DNA of 64,000 nt from Pseudopedobacter alpinus (GTDB taxonomy: Bacteria > Bacteroidota > Bacteroidia > Sphingobacteriales > Sphingobacteriaceae). Below, one piece after another: positions 44,160-53,994 of the stretch; position 1 is the first letter of the stretch; each line of letters opens with the position of its first letter. The translations under genes and the position numbers were made by a program. Location of the stretch: contig NZ_JBHULV010000050.1 of NCBI RefSeq assembly GCF_042684645.1, positions 38,703 to 102,702 of the forward strand, in the 5' to 3' direction. The notes under the pieces were generated by a model. The model was not told the DNA's origin, searched no databases, and was given only the letters and a program-made list of their open reading frames with translations.

Positions 44160-45227
44160 TTAAATCATCAGATTCCAACCTTTAACATCCTCCACTCTTC
44201 CGTATTTAATATCATCTAATGTTTTACGCATCGTGTTTGCAAAAACACTTTCAGCAGGATTTGGTAAGGTATAGGTTTTTCCTTCGTGTACAAGCTCTGA
44301 AACTTGAGCTATAGTAGCAGCAGTGCCAGCGCCAAATATATCGGTACAAGTACCATTATCTACTGCGGTTACAATTTCTGAAACAGAAACTCTACGTTCT
44401 TCCACTTCAATACCTGCATCTTTTGCTAATTGCAAAATACTTCCTCTGGTTACACCGTTTAAAATAGTGTCTCTAGTTAACGGAGTAATTAATTTTCCAT
44501 TAATTACAAACATTACGTTTGCAGCACCCATTTCTTCTACATATTCGTGGGTTTTGGCATCTGTCCAAATTAATTGATCAAAACCTTGTTCTGCTGCTTT
44601 TTTAGCAGGCAATAAAGAACCTGCATAATTACCAGCAGCTTTTGCATAACCAAAACCACCTTCAGCAGCTCTTGTATATTCGGTTTCTATTTTTACTCTT
44701 AAATTTTTAGAAAAATATGGACCGGTTGGCCCTAACAACACCATAAACTTATAAGTTGTTGATGGTGCTACACCCAAATAAGGATCGGTAGCAAACATAA
44801 ATGGGCGAATGTATAAGGTGTAATCTTTTTTACTGGGTACCCAAGCCCTGTCAACATCAACCAGTGCTGCAATGCTTTGTATAAAAAGTTCTGTAGGTAG
44901 CTCTGGCATACATAAACGCTCCGCAGATTTATTAAACCTTTTTGCGTTTTGATCTGGCCGGAAAACAGAAATTTTACTATCGTCATGCTTATAAGCTTTT
45001 AAGCCTTCAAAAAAAGCTTGTCCGTAATGTAAAGCAGATATAGCCGGACTTAAACCAATTTCTCCGAAAGGTAAAATTTCAAAATCTTTCCACTCGCCAT
45101 CTGCATAAGTTGCGGTAAGCATGTGGTCAGAAAATGTTTTTCCGAAAGGAAGATTATCAAAATCTACAGTTGATAGTTTTGATGTGGTGGCTTTTGTTAC
45201 CTTGATAGCTAATGTATCCGTTGTCAT
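44160..45227 (-). CDS. ilvE: Branched-chain amino acid aminotransferase
   Basis: Class IV PLP aminotransferase of 355 aa for leucine, isoleucine and valine interconversion. It has the PLP-lysine region GYAKAAGNYAGSLLPAKKA, VEEMGAANVMFVI and the C-terminal GAGTAATIAQVSEL. It belongs to the longer branch of the family. It is monocistronic, convergent with pyk. Confidence 0.92.
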   Translation of the reverse strand: MTTDTLAIKVTKATTSKLSTVDFDNLPFGKTFSDHMLTATYADGEWKDFEILPFGEIGLSPAISALHYGQAFFEGLKAYKHDDSKISVFRPDQNAKRFNKSAERLCMPELPTELFIQSIAALVDVDRAWVPSKKDYTLYIRPFMFATDPYLGVAPSTTYKFMVLLGPTGPYFSKNLRVKIETEYTRAAEGGFGYAKAAGNYAGSLLPAKKAAEQGFDQLIWTDAKTHEYVEEMGAANVMFVINGKLITPLTRDTILNGVTRGSILQLAKDAGIEVEERRVSVSEIVTAVDNGTCTDIFGAGTAATIAQVSELVHEGKTYTLPNPAESVFANTMRKTLDDIKYGRVEDVKGWNLMI

Positions 45228-45334
45228 TTTGTTTTTTATAGCACAGCTAAAAATTTTGCTGTATGTTTAATTAATTTATTGTTTATAAATAAACCTTTAT
45301 TAAAGCTTATTTCATTTATGTTAGCTACAAATTT

Positions 45335-45383
45335 GATAATAAAAAATGCCTTTTTATAAATTAAAAAGGCATTTTTTATTATC
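45335..45383 (-). terminator. Long inverted repeat / terminator after nadA
   Basis: A 20-plus-bp nearly perfect stem (45335-45357 with 45361-45383; arms contain AAAAAATGCCTTTTT and its complement). It lies 84 bases after the nadA stop and 108 bases before the ilvE start, and is consistent with a minus-strand terminator. Confidence 0.7.
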
Positions 45384-45466
45384 ATTATTAAATCAAGTTT
45401 ATTACTGAATTGGTTTTAAGTTCAATTAATAATTCTGTGTGTATTAAAGGTTGTTTATTGAGAAAT

Positions 45467-46459
45467 TTACAACCCCAACCTAGCAGATATTTCTAACATC
45501 CTTTCAATAGGTTTTCTTGCTCTATCAATAATTTCACGTGAAACATCAACTTCTGGTAATTCATTTTTTAAGCACAAATACAATTTTTCTAAAGTATTAC
45601 GCTTCATGTGCGGGCAGTCATTACATGCACAAGCATTATTTGGTGGGGCAGGGATAAAAGTTTTATCAGGACTGCTCTTTTCCATTTGGTGAATAATACC
45701 TGACTCTGTAGCAACTATAAAAGATGTAGCAGGGTTGTTCTTTGTATAATTTAACAAACCTGTGGTAGAACCTATATAATCTGCTATTTCTAAAATTGCT
45801 TCTTCACATTCGGGATGTGCTATAAACTTAGCTTCTGGATGACGTTGCCTTAATTTGCTAATTTTTTCACGAGCAAATATCTCGTGAACCATACATGCAC
45901 CATTCCACAAAACCATATCACGCCCAGTTTTCTTTATCACATAAGCACCTAAATTTTTATCAGGTCCAAATATAATTTTTTGGTCTTTTGGTAAGCTGTT
46001 TACAATTTGAACCGCATTGCTAGATGTACAAACAATATCACTCATAGCTTTTAGCTCTGCAGTGCAGTTCACATAAGTAATTACCAAATGATCTGGATAT
46101 TTTTCTTTAAACTTTTTAAATAAATGTGGAGGACAGCTGTCAGATAATGAACATCCTGCTTTACTATCAGGTAATAAAACTTTTTTATCTGGCGATAAAA
46201 TCTTTGCTGTTTCGGCCATAAAATGCACACCTGCAAAAACTATCATACTGGCATCAGTTTTAGCAGCTTCTTGTGATAAGCCTAAACTATCACCAATATA
46301 ATCTGCAATATCTTGTATATCAGATTCTTGATAGTAATGCGCTAATATAACTGCATTCTTTTCTTTCTTTAGTTTATCTATTTCTACAAATAGATCTAAG
46401 GTTGGGTCAATGTATTCATCAACAAAACCTTTTAAATTTATTTCTTCTGCTGTATTCAT
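45467..46459 (-). CDS. nadA: Quinolinate synthase A
   Basis: [4Fe-4S] enzyme that condenses iminoaspartate with dihydroxyacetone phosphate to quinolinate, the second step of NAD synthesis. Key features are ILAHYYQ, GDSLGLS, YVNCTAE, NGACMVHEIF and the terminal CNDCPHMKRN; these supply the cluster cysteines. ATG 46459 (MNTAEE) is chosen over ATG 46516 since the first 19 residues of the longer frame lack family similarity, giving 330 aa. Divergent from nadB. A 14-of-16 parS-like match lies inside the gene at 45530-45545. Confidence 0.94.
   Translation of the reverse strand: MNTAEEINLKGFVDEYIDPTLDLFVEIDKLKKEKNAVILAHYYQESDIQDIADYIGDSLGLSQEAAKTDASMIVFAGVHFMAETAKILSPDKKVLLPDSKAGCSLSDSCPPHLFKKFKEKYPDHLVITYVNCTAELKAMSDIVCTSSNAVQIVNSLPKDQKIIFGPDKNLGAYVIKKTGRDMVLWNGACMVHEIFAREKISKLRQRHPEAKFIAHPECEEAILEIADYIGSTTGLLNYTKNNPATSFIVATESGIIHQMEKSSPDKTFIPAPPNNACACNDCPHMKRNTLEKLYLCLKNELPEVDVSREIIDRARKPIERMLEISARLGL
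45530..45545. other. Weak parS-like match inside nadA
   Basis: AATTTCACGTGAAACA differs from the parS consensus TGTTTCACGTGAAACA at the first two bases. It could be a weak ParB site or chance, since it encodes conserved protein sequence. Confidence 0.3.
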
Positions 46460-46905
46460 TTCGTTCCTCAAATGTATAAAATCAAAATTTAGCTTTTTCC
46501 ACTTTTCTAATAACAAACAATTTTTATATAAATAAGGTACTATTATTTATTAAGGTGTTAGTATAGTGTATAAGTTATGTCTTTTTTCTTTTGATATATT
46601 AGTATTTACTAAATGCTAACAAGTTGTTAACAATAGATTTATATTAAGATATTGATTATCAGCGACCTTTATATTAGCAATTTAAATATTTAATTTTTAT
46701 ACCGTTAATGGTTTAAAATTTAAAAACGTTAGTTACTTCTATTTTTTGTGTGATGTTTTAGCTCACAAATAAATTGTATTTTAGTAAAACAATAGGTTGT
46801 TAACAAAAATTAAAACTTTTCATTATTTGTTTACACAAAATTAACACCTTTATGTAGTTTATAAACATTTAATAAAGGTTAATTAAAGAATATTATTTTA
46901 TACAC
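46460..46905. promoter_or_regulatory. AT-rich divergent nadA/nadB intergenic region
   Basis: 446 bases without a gene, very AT-rich. Visible signals: two perfect palindromes TTGTTAACAA (46624-46633 and 46797-46806); an inverted repeat TTAACACCTTTAT (46841-46853) / ATAAAGGTTAA (46872-46882) just ahead of nadB; a DnaA-box-like TTATACACA at 46898-46906 and an 8-of-9 match AGTGTATAA (46565-46573) in reverse. It should contain both nad promoters; an origin role is only a hypothesis. Confidence 0.55.
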
Positions 46906-46906
46906 A
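46898..46906 (+). other. DnaA-box consensus match
   Basis: TTATACACA fits TTATNCACA exactly and ends on the A of the nadB ATG. One box alone is weak; a near match (46565-46573) lies 330 bases away. Confidence 0.35.
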
Positions 46907-48495
46907 TGAAGAATGTTGATTACTTAGTTATTGGATCTGGTATTGCGGGATTAAGTTTTGCCCTTAAGGCAGCAAAACATGGTAAAGTTCTGATAGTTAC
47001 AAAATCAAACGAAGATGAATCCAACACTAAGTATGCCCAAGGCGGCGTTGCTGTAGTTGTTGATAAAGAGGAAGATTCTTTTGAAAAACATATTTCTGAT
47101 ACTTTAATTGCTGGCGATGGCTTGTGTAATAGAGAAATTGTAGAAATTGTTGTTAAGGAAGGACCAGATAGAATTAATGAAATTATTGCTTACGGAACTC
47201 AATTTGATAAAACAAAAGGAGGTGTTTACGATTTAGCTAAAGAGGGCGGACATTCAGAGCATCGTGTTTTACATTATAAAGATATTACTGGTTTTGAGAT
47301 TGAGAGAGCCTTATTACAAGAAATTCATGAAAACCCAAATATCGAGTTATTGTCTCATTTTTTTGTTGTCGATTTAATTACGCAGCATCATTTAGGAGAA
47401 CATGTAACTCGCCAATCTGATGATATAAAATGTTTTGGTGCTTATGCTTTGGATAGCAATACAGGTAAAATAGAAAAATTTTTAGCTAAAATAACTCTAT
47501 TAGCTGCTGGTGGTGCTGGGCATATTTATAGCAGTACTACCAACCCAACTATCGCAACTGGTGATGGTATTGCAATGGCTTATCGAGCGAAAGCGAAAGT
47601 AAGAAATATGGAATTTATTCAATTTCATCCTACAGCTTTATATAATCCAGGAGAATATCCATCCTTTTTAATTTCTGAGGCTGTTAGAGGTTTTGGAGGT
47701 GTTCTAAGAAGAAAAGATGGTGTGGAATTTATGTATGAGTATGATGAAAGAGGATCACTTGCACCAAGAGATATAGTTGCCAGAGCAATTGATAATGAAA
47801 TGAAGAAATCAGGTGATGATTTTGTTTATTTAGATATTACTCATCGTAAAAAAGCAGATATTTTAACGCATTTTCCAAATATTTACGCAAAATGTTTATC
47901 TATTGGTTTAGATATGACAAAGGATAAGATACCCGTTACTCCAGCTTGCCATTATATGTGTGGTGGAGTTTTGGTTGATGCTAATGGACAATCATCTTTA
48001 CAAGGTTTATATGCATGTGGTGAAGTTACTTCTACCGGTTTACACGGCGCTAATAGGTTAGCTTCTAACTCTTTATTAGAAGCTCTGGTTTTTGCACATC
48101 GTATTTATTTAGATTCTAAAGATAGATTAAGTGAGTTTTCTGTACCTGATGGTATTCCTGATTGGAACGATAAGGACACTCAACTTTCTAACGAAGATAT
48201 TTTAGTGATTCATAATGTGAGAGAAATGCAAAAGATGATGAGCGATTATGTAGGTATTGTTCGTTCAGATTTTAGATTAGATAGAGCGATGAGACGCTTA
48301 CGTTTGTTATACGATGAAACCGAGGATTTCTATAAAAAAACAAAATTATCTGTAAAATTATGTGAGTTGCGTAACTTAATCCAAGTTTCATATATCGTTA
48401 TAAAATCTGCTACAGAACGTAAAGAAAGTAGGGGATTACATTATACAACAGATTACCCAAAACATACTGAAGTTTTAAAAGATACCATTTTATAA
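46906..48495 (+). CDS. nadB: L-aspartate oxidase
   Basis: FAD flavoprotein that oxidises L-aspartate to iminoaspartate, first step of NAD synthesis. The N-terminal dinucleotide motif is VIGSGIAGLSFAL; AQGGVAVV, EGGHSEHRVLHYKDITG, and TSTGLHGANRLASNSLLEA are the aspartate-oxidase/fumarate-reductase signature motifs, and MEFIQFHPTALY is also present. Length 529 aa is typical. Its partner nadA is transcribed divergently, and the gamma-carbonic anhydrase gene follows after 1 base. Confidence 0.94.
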   Translation: MKNVDYLVIGSGIAGLSFALKAAKHGKVLIVTKSNEDESNTKYAQGGVAVVVDKEEDSFEKHISDTLIAGDGLCNREIVEIVVKEGPDRINEIIAYGTQFDKTKGGVYDLAKEGGHSEHRVLHYKDITGFEIERALLQEIHENPNIELLSHFFVVDLITQHHLGEHVTRQSDDIKCFGAYALDSNTGKIEKFLAKITLLAAGGAGHIYSSTTNPTIATGDGIAMAYRAKAKVRNMEFIQFHPTALYNPGEYPSFLISEAVRGFGGVLRRKDGVEFMYEYDERGSLAPRDIVARAIDNEMKKSGDDFVYLDITHRKKADILTHFPNIYAKCLSIGLDMTKDKIPVTPACHYMCGGVLVDANGQSSLQGLYACGEVTSTGLHGANRLASNSLLEALVFAHRIYLDSKDRLSEFSVPDGIPDWNDKDTQLSNEDILVIHNVREMQKMMSDYVGIVRSDFRLDRAMRRLRLLYDETEDFYKKTKLSVKLCELRNLIQVSYIVIKSATERKESRGLHYTTDYPKHTEVLKDTIL

Positions 48496-48496
48496 T

Positions 48497-49006
48497 ATGC
48501 CATTAATTCTCCCCGTTAAAGATAAAGCTCCCGTTTGGGGCGATGATTGTTTTATTGCAGAAAACGCTTCCATTGTTGGTGATGTAATAATGGGTAAAAA
48601 TTGTTCTGTATGGTTTAATACGGTCATCCGTGGAGATGTAAATACCATTACCATAGGTGATTATACCAATATACAAGATGGGACTGTAATTCATGCAACT
48701 TATTTAAAAGCTGCAACTACTATAGGTTCTTATGTTTCTATTGGACATAATGCTTTGGTGCATGGTTGTACTTTAAAAAATAATGTTTTAGTGGGTATGG
48801 GTGCAATAGTAATGGATAATGCTATAGTAGAGGAGTTTGTAATTGTTGCCGCAGGAGCTATTGTTTTAGAAAATACCATTTGCGAAAGTGGATATCTGTA
48901 TGCAGGTATTCCTGCAAAAAAAATTAAACCTATTACTGAGGAGCAAAGAGAATTATTAAAAAAACTACCTCATAATTATGTGATGTATGCTGGTTGGTTT
49001 AAGTAA
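48497..49006 (+). CDS. Gamma-carbonic anhydrase-like hexapeptide protein
   Basis: Left-handed beta-helix protein of 169 aa with hexapeptide repeats. Typical motifs are VWFNTVIRGDVNTITIGDYTN (start VWFNTVIRGDV), IQDGTVIHAT and SIGHNALVHGCTL; the His residues in these correspond to zinc ligands of gamma-carbonic anhydrases and the YrdA/PaaY group. Carbonic anhydrase activity is not certain for this branch. It is cotranscribed with nadB (1-base gap). Confidence 0.88.
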   Translation: MPLILPVKDKAPVWGDDCFIAENASIVGDVIMGKNCSVWFNTVIRGDVNTITIGDYTNIQDGTVIHATYLKAATTIGSYVSIGHNALVHGCTLKNNVLVGMGAIVMDNAIVEEFVIVAAGAIVLENTICESGYLYAGIPAKKIKPITEEQRELLKKLPHNYVMYAGWFK

Positions 49007-49025
49007 TTGTTACCATAAATAAAGT

Positions 49026-50327
49026 ATGAATTTTTTTAAAGTATTTGATTTTATTAATCTTCATAATGGTGAGGATGTAAGAGAGAAGGTTTTATTAAAT
49101 GTAAAGTCTAATATTTCTTTTAGAGGTGCTAATTTATGGATACTAGCATGTGCTATTGTTATTGCTTGTGTAGGCTTAAATGTAAACTCTACTGCTGTAA
49201 TTATCGGTGCAATGCTTATTTCGCCGCTTATGGGGCCTATAGTAGGTGCAGGTTTTGCTTTAGCTATTTATGATTTTGAATTATTAAAGAAGTCAGGAAA
49301 GAATTTACTAATTGCAACATTGGTAAGTTTGAGTGTGGCTTTTATTTATTTTTTAGTGAGTCCATTTTAGGAGTCTCAATCAGAAATATTAGCTCGAACC
49401 TCTCCTAATATTTATGATGTTCTAATTGCTTTTTTTGGTGGTTTGGTAGGTGTAATAGCAATCACAAGGGTTGAAAAAGGAAATCCAATTCCAGGCGTTG
49501 CCATAGCTACTGCTTTAATGCCACCACTCTGTACAGCTGGTTATGGTTTAGCGATAGGAAATTTTTCTTTTTTTTTAGGTGCATTTTATTTGTATTCTAT
49601 AAATTGTTTTTTTATCTGTTTTTCTACTTTTTTAATCATCAAATTTTTAAAATACCAACCGGTATCAGGCTTAAATCCTAAGTATGAAAAGCGTATTAAA
49701 TTAGGAATTACCTGTTTAATATTAGTAATGACCATTCCAAGTTTTTATCTAGCATATAGACTTTTAAATCAAAAAAAATACAATCATAAAGTAGAAGAAT
49801 TTATAAATAACGAATTTACAAGTAACGGTTATATTGTTATTTATAAAAATGTAATGTACGACACTAATCCAAAAAGAGTTGAGTTAGCACTTTTGACAAA
49901 GCAATTTAATGTTAGCGAGATTATAAAACTTCAGAAAAGACTATCTCAGTATGGGATTTTGGAAACAAAACTGGTGATTAGACAAGATGAAAATGATATA
50001 AAAAGCGAAATATTGTCAGAAATAGGGAATCAGAATAAAAATATATCAGAAAAAGATATAGTAATCAATAAATTGCAAAGGGAGCTTGGGGAGTACAAAA
50101 TTGACAACTCTGAGGCACTGAAAGAAATTTCTATTTTATTTCCGGAACTTAAGAACGTATCAATTGGTAGACATTTAAAAAACGAAAATACAGACAGTTC
50201 GAAAGTTGTAACTGTGGTACTTTATCAACGAAGTAAACCAAAGGATATAGTTGATATAAAGAGGATTGAAAAATGGTTGAATCTGAAATTTAAATCAAAT
50301 AATACCATATTAATTAGGCAAGAATAA
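49026..50327 (+). pseudogene. DUF389 membrane protein, interrupted by one in-frame TAG
   Basis: A DUF389/TIGR00341 gene split in two. The first part (49026-49370, 114 aa) has the N-terminal helices (IIGAMLISPLMGPIVGAGFAL). The stop TAG is at 49368-49370. Reading on in the same frame gives ESQSEILARTSPNIYDVLIAFFGGLVG, and the second part (ATG 49443) continues with helices and a cytoplasmic C-terminus to 50327. No frameshift is needed: 433 codons with one amber. Family members have a lysine, asparagine or glutamine at this place. It may be a recent nonsense mutation, a read-through site or a sequence error. Confidence 0.8.
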
Positions 50328-50350
50328 GTATGTTTAGGACTTATAAAATT

Positions 50351-51958
50351 TTAAAAGACCTTGGGTATTTCAATAGCTTCTTCTCTATCCCAGTTTGCTC
50401 TTGTTAGTATTTCTTTATCAAAAACATAAATTTTTTCTGGCTGCAATTTTAACCTTAGGTTTCCGGTATCGTATATGCCGTTATTATTCATATCCTCAAT
50501 AACTTTTATAAAATACTTACCAGTGGGTATATAATTAAATTCTAAAGTCGTGTTTTGGGTAATTCTTCTTTCTTTATAAATATCCCCTTTTTCTGTAGTT
50601 AGTTGAATAATGTAGTTTTTTGAACTGTCAGCTTTGCTAACTTTTAAACTTAATGTTCCGTAATCTTCCACATCATCTAATTCAAAAGCTAATTTTAAAC
50701 TTTTGTTTGTATTACCATAAATATCTGTTACGGCACCATCCTCCAAAACCAAGTTGTAAGCTTTTTTTAACTGCCAATTGTATTGTAGTTGGTATTTTCT
50801 TTCTGAAGGAGGTAATTTTTTTATCTGTAATCCATTTAGTTTAGTAGAATCAACATATAATGATATTTTACTTTCGTCTATTTTTGCAATTGGTAAATTG
50901 AAGGTAAGTGTTAGTGGGTTTAAAGGGGCAATTTTACCATCTGATAGGTTGTTGTTGAATAGTATGGTTCTTTTGTATTCATCTTTACTGCCTCTTCTAA
51001 AAGTAATGGTATCTAAAGGTGTTTTATCACTATTTATAACCACTTTTAAAGAGTCAAAAGTAATTTCTCTTAACCATAAACCAACGGTATCACCTTTGCT
51101 GCTAAAGTCAATTATTGGGTTCTTAATTTCATTATTTCCTAAAAAAGTTAAGCTTGGTTTGCTTATAGGTTTATTGAATATCAAGCTTATTTTCCCATCA
51201 TTCTCTAGTTTTTGTTCCGTTGTTCTAAATACTTCTGGAATTTCTTTAAATAGTTTTAAAACTATCTCAGATGTATCTTTATTTAAATTGATAGAATCTT
51301 TTAAAAATGCTATTTCTTCGTTTGGAGAATTATAAATTCTATCAGATCCGGTTTCTTGAAGTGCATAAATTCTATAAGTATCTTCTCTTAAGTTTTTTAA
51401 ACTAAAATTACCTGCACTATCTGTTATTGTATAAATTGATGGTTTCTTTTTCCCAAAAATAGAATCTCTGCTAATAGGCAAAATAAAAACAGTTACGTCC
51501 TTTACTTCTTTATTATCTAAAGCACTTATTACCTTTCCTTTTATTTGTAATGAGTCTAATTCAGGTCCTGTTGCAAAAACATAACTATAGTTTTTTAGTG
51601 TGTTTGATTCATTAACGTCTTGTATGGCTTTTCCAAAATTTATGGTGTAAGTTGTATTTGTTTCTAATGAATCCTTAAAATCAATAATTAAGCTTTTTTG
51701 TTTTATTTTGAATAGGGGAGGAATCTCTTGAGCCGGCGAAATTGATATTTCTGTAAATTCACTGTTTAATTTAAAATATTCATCAAAAGTTATTTGAATA
51801 TTATCTTCTTTAAAATTTGTTGTTAAGTTTCTAGGCTTTTCTTGCAAAACTTCTGGAGCCGTGGTATCCCTTGGTCCACCTTCAGGAGTTTGCAAACTTG
51901 CGCAAGCTGCAAGTAGTAAAATTGAAAATAATAGGGTTATATTATATGTGTTTTTCAC
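50351..51958 (-). CDS. Big_5 (Ig-like) domain lipoprotein
   Basis: 535 aa. The signal peptide ends in lipobox LAAC, so it is an outer- or inner-membrane lipoprotein. The N-terminal third is an Ig-like Big_5 fold (EGGPRDTTAPEVLQEKPRN, FDEYFKLN, YTINFGKAIQDVNESN). Then a carboxypeptidase-regulatory-like segment follows (LKNLREDTYRIYALQE) and further beta-rich regions, and the C-terminus ends AIEIPKVF. Widely conserved in Bacteroidetes; role not established. It is monocistronic, convergent with the DUF389 gene. Confidence 0.85.
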   Translation of the reverse strand: MKNTYNITLLFSILLLAACASLQTPEGGPRDTTAPEVLQEKPRNLTTNFKEDNIQITFDEYFKLNSEFTEISISPAQEIPPLFKIKQKSLIIDFKDSLETNTTYTINFGKAIQDVNESNTLKNYSYVFATGPELDSLQIKGKVISALDNKEVKDVTVFILPISRDSIFGKKKPSIYTITDSAGNFSLKNLREDTYRIYALQETGSDRIYNSPNEEIAFLKDSINLNKDTSEIVLKLFKEIPEVFRTTEQKLENDGKISLIFNKPISKPSLTFLGNNEIKNPIIDFSSKGDTVGLWLREITFDSLKVVINSDKTPLDTITFRRGSKDEYKRTILFNNNLSDGKIAPLNPLTLTFNLPIAKIDESKISLYVDSTKLNGLQIKKLPPSERKYQLQYNWQLKKAYNLVLEDGAVTDIYGNTNKSLKLAFELDDVEDYGTLSLKVSKADSSKNYIIQLTTEKGDIYKERRITQNTTLEFNYIPTGKYFIKVIEDMNNNGIYDTGNLRLKLQPEKIYVFDKEILTRANWDREEAIEIPKVF

Positions 51959-52088
51959 TAATTTCTTTTTAAGCTTAATTTTATTTGATTTAAAGAGTTT
52001 TTTAGTTTTTATGAATATTATGATTAAAAATATTTTTTCTTTCTTTAAATCTAAAATTTACAAACAATTGATTATCAAATAATTATAT

Positions 52089-53951
52089 TTATCTGCTAAT
52101 ATGAACCATTAAAACTGAGATATCTGATGGTGTAACTCCAGAAATTCTAGATGCCTGACCTAAAGTTCTTGGTTTTATTTTCATTAGCTTTTCCCGAGCT
52201 TCTTTTGATAATGATTGTAAGGAATGATAGTTAAATTCTGAATTGATTTCTTTATCCTCCATCTTTTTCATTTTATCAATAATCTCTAATTCTTTCTCAA
52301 AATAGCTATCATACTTTATTTTTATTTCTGCTTGTTCAATGGTTTCTCTATCAAACTGATTTAAGTATTCGTCAAATTTTGCAGACATTTTTCTAATGTC
52401 GTCTGTGGTAATTTGTGGTCTTCCCAATAAATTATGAACTCTCGCATTTTGAGTAATAGTGCTAGTTCCTAACTGCTCTAATAACGGGTTTGCAATGTCC
52501 TTATCAACAGAAACATCTTTTGCGTGTTGAATGATAGCTAACGAGTTTGCTATTTTTTGATTTACTTTCTCTAATCTTTCATTATTAACTAAGCCTAATT
52601 TATGAGCAATAGGCGTTAATCGTTCATCTGCATTGTCCTGTCTTAATAGTAAACGGTGCTCTGCTCTAGACGTGAACATTCTATAAGGCTCTTCTGTTCC
52701 TTTAGTTACTAAATCATCAATTAAAACACCAATATAAGATTCAGACCTTTTTAGAATTAAGTCCTCTTTACCATTTATTTTTTGATGTGCATTAATACCA
52801 GCAACAAAACCTTGTGCAGCGGCTTCTTCATAACCTGTAGTTCCGTTTATTTGGCCGGCAAAGTATAAGTTATTAATAAGTTTAGTTTCTAAACTTAAGT
52901 TTAATTGAGTAGGAGGGAAGAAATCATATTCGATGGCATAACCAGGTCTAAACATTTTTGCATTTTCAAATCCAGGAATTTGCCTCAATGCTTTTTGTTG
53001 TACGTCTTCTGGTAAAGATGTTGAGAATCCGTTTACGTAGATCTCTACTGTATTCCATCCTTCTGGTTCTACAAATATTTGATGTCTTTCCCTTTCCGCA
53101 AATCTGTTTATTTTATCTTCTATAGAAGGGCAATATCTCGGTCCTAGTCCTTTAATTCTGCCAGTAAACATTGGAGATTTTTCAAAACCTTCTTTCAAAG
53201 TCTCATGTACTTCAGAATTAGTATAGGTAATCCAGCAGCACCTTTGTTCTTTAGATATTGTTGTATCTGTATAAGAGAATTTCCCAGCATCACTATCGCC
53301 CCATTGTTCTTCCATTTTAGAATAATCTAATGATCTTCCATCAACTCTTGGCGGCGTACCAGTTTTCATCCTACCAGATTCAAAACCTAATTCAACCAGT
53401 TGCTCTGTAATTCCTGTCGCTGCTCTTTCTGCAGTTCTTCCTCCGCCCATCTTTTTTTCACCGATATGAATAATTCCATTTAAGAATGTTCCGTTTGTTA
53501 AAACAACAGCATCAGCTTCAATTTCTATTCCTAATGACGTAATCACTCCGCAAGCTTTCCCTTCCTTAACAATAAGTGCTGACACCATGTCTTGCCAAAA
53601 ATCTACATTTGGTGTTTGTTCTAAAGTTAAACGCCATTCTTCTGCGAAACGCATTCTATCAATTTGCGCTCTTGGAGACCACATTGCAGGCCCTTTGGAT
53701 CTGTTTAGCATTCTAAACTGTATAGTGGTTTTGTCTGATATAATCCCAGACTGACCACCCATAGCATCAATTTCTCTAACAATTTGTCCTTTTGCTACAC
53801 CACCCATAGCAGGGTTGCAACTCATTTGTGCTATGGTACCCATGTTCATAGTGACCAATAAGACAGAAGAGCCTAGATTCGCCGCTCCAGCTGCCGCCTC
53901 GCATCCGGCATGACCTGCACCTACAACTATTACATTATATTTTTTAAACAT
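52089..53951 (-). CDS. mnmG: tRNA uridine 5-carboxymethylaminomethyl modification enzyme MnmG
   Basis: FAD- and NADH-dependent enzyme that, with MnmE, modifies U34 of certain tRNAs. The sequence has the dinucleotide motif VVGAGHAGCEAA, then CNPAMGGVAKGQIVREIDAMGG (key part CNPAMGGVAKGQIV), TGTPPRVDGR, FFPPTQLNLSLETKLI and the C-terminal RISGVTPSDISVLMVHI. The length (620 aa) is normal. Two parS-like sites lie directly upstream. Historically gidA is origin-proximal in several phyla, which agrees with the parS finding. Confidence 0.95.
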   Translation of the reverse strand: MFKKYNVIVVGAGHAGCEAAAGAANLGSSVLLVTMNMGTIAQMSCNPAMGGVAKGQIVREIDAMGGQSGIISDKTTIQFRMLNRSKGPAMWSPRAQIDRMRFAEEWRLTLEQTPNVDFWQDMVSALIVKEGKACGVITSLGIEIEADAVVLTNGTFLNGIIHIGEKKMGGGRTAERAATGITEQLVELGFESGRMKTGTPPRVDGRSLDYSKMEEQWGDSDAGKFSYTDTTISKEQRCCWITYTNSEVHETLKEGFEKSPMFTGRIKGLGPRYCPSIEDKINRFAERERHQIFVEPEGWNTVEIYVNGFSTSLPEDVQQKALRQIPGFENAKMFRPGYAIEYDFFPPTQLNLSLETKLINNLYFAGQINGTTGYEEAAAQGFVAGINAHQKINGKEDLILKRSESYIGVLIDDLVTKGTEEPYRMFTSRAEHRLLLRQDNADERLTPIAHKLGLVNNERLEKVNQKIANSLAIIQHAKDVSVDKDIANPLLEQLGTSTITQNARVHNLLGRPQITTDDIRKMSAKFDEYLNQFDRETIEQAEIKIKYDSYFEKELEIIDKMKKMEDKEINSEFNYHSLQSLSKEAREKLMKIKPRTLGQASRISGVTPSDISVLMVHISR

Positions 53952-53959
53952 TTTAATCT

Positions 53960-53975
53960 TGTTTCACGTGAAACA
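53960..53975. other. parS site (perfect ParB-binding consensus)
   Basis: TGTTTCACGTGAAACA is a perfect 16-bp palindrome identical to the consensus TGTTNCACGTGAAACA. It lies between mnmG and the small membrane protein gene. Paired with another at 54001-54016. Confidence 0.85.
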
Positions 53976-53994
53976 TAATTTTCACGTTTTAAAT

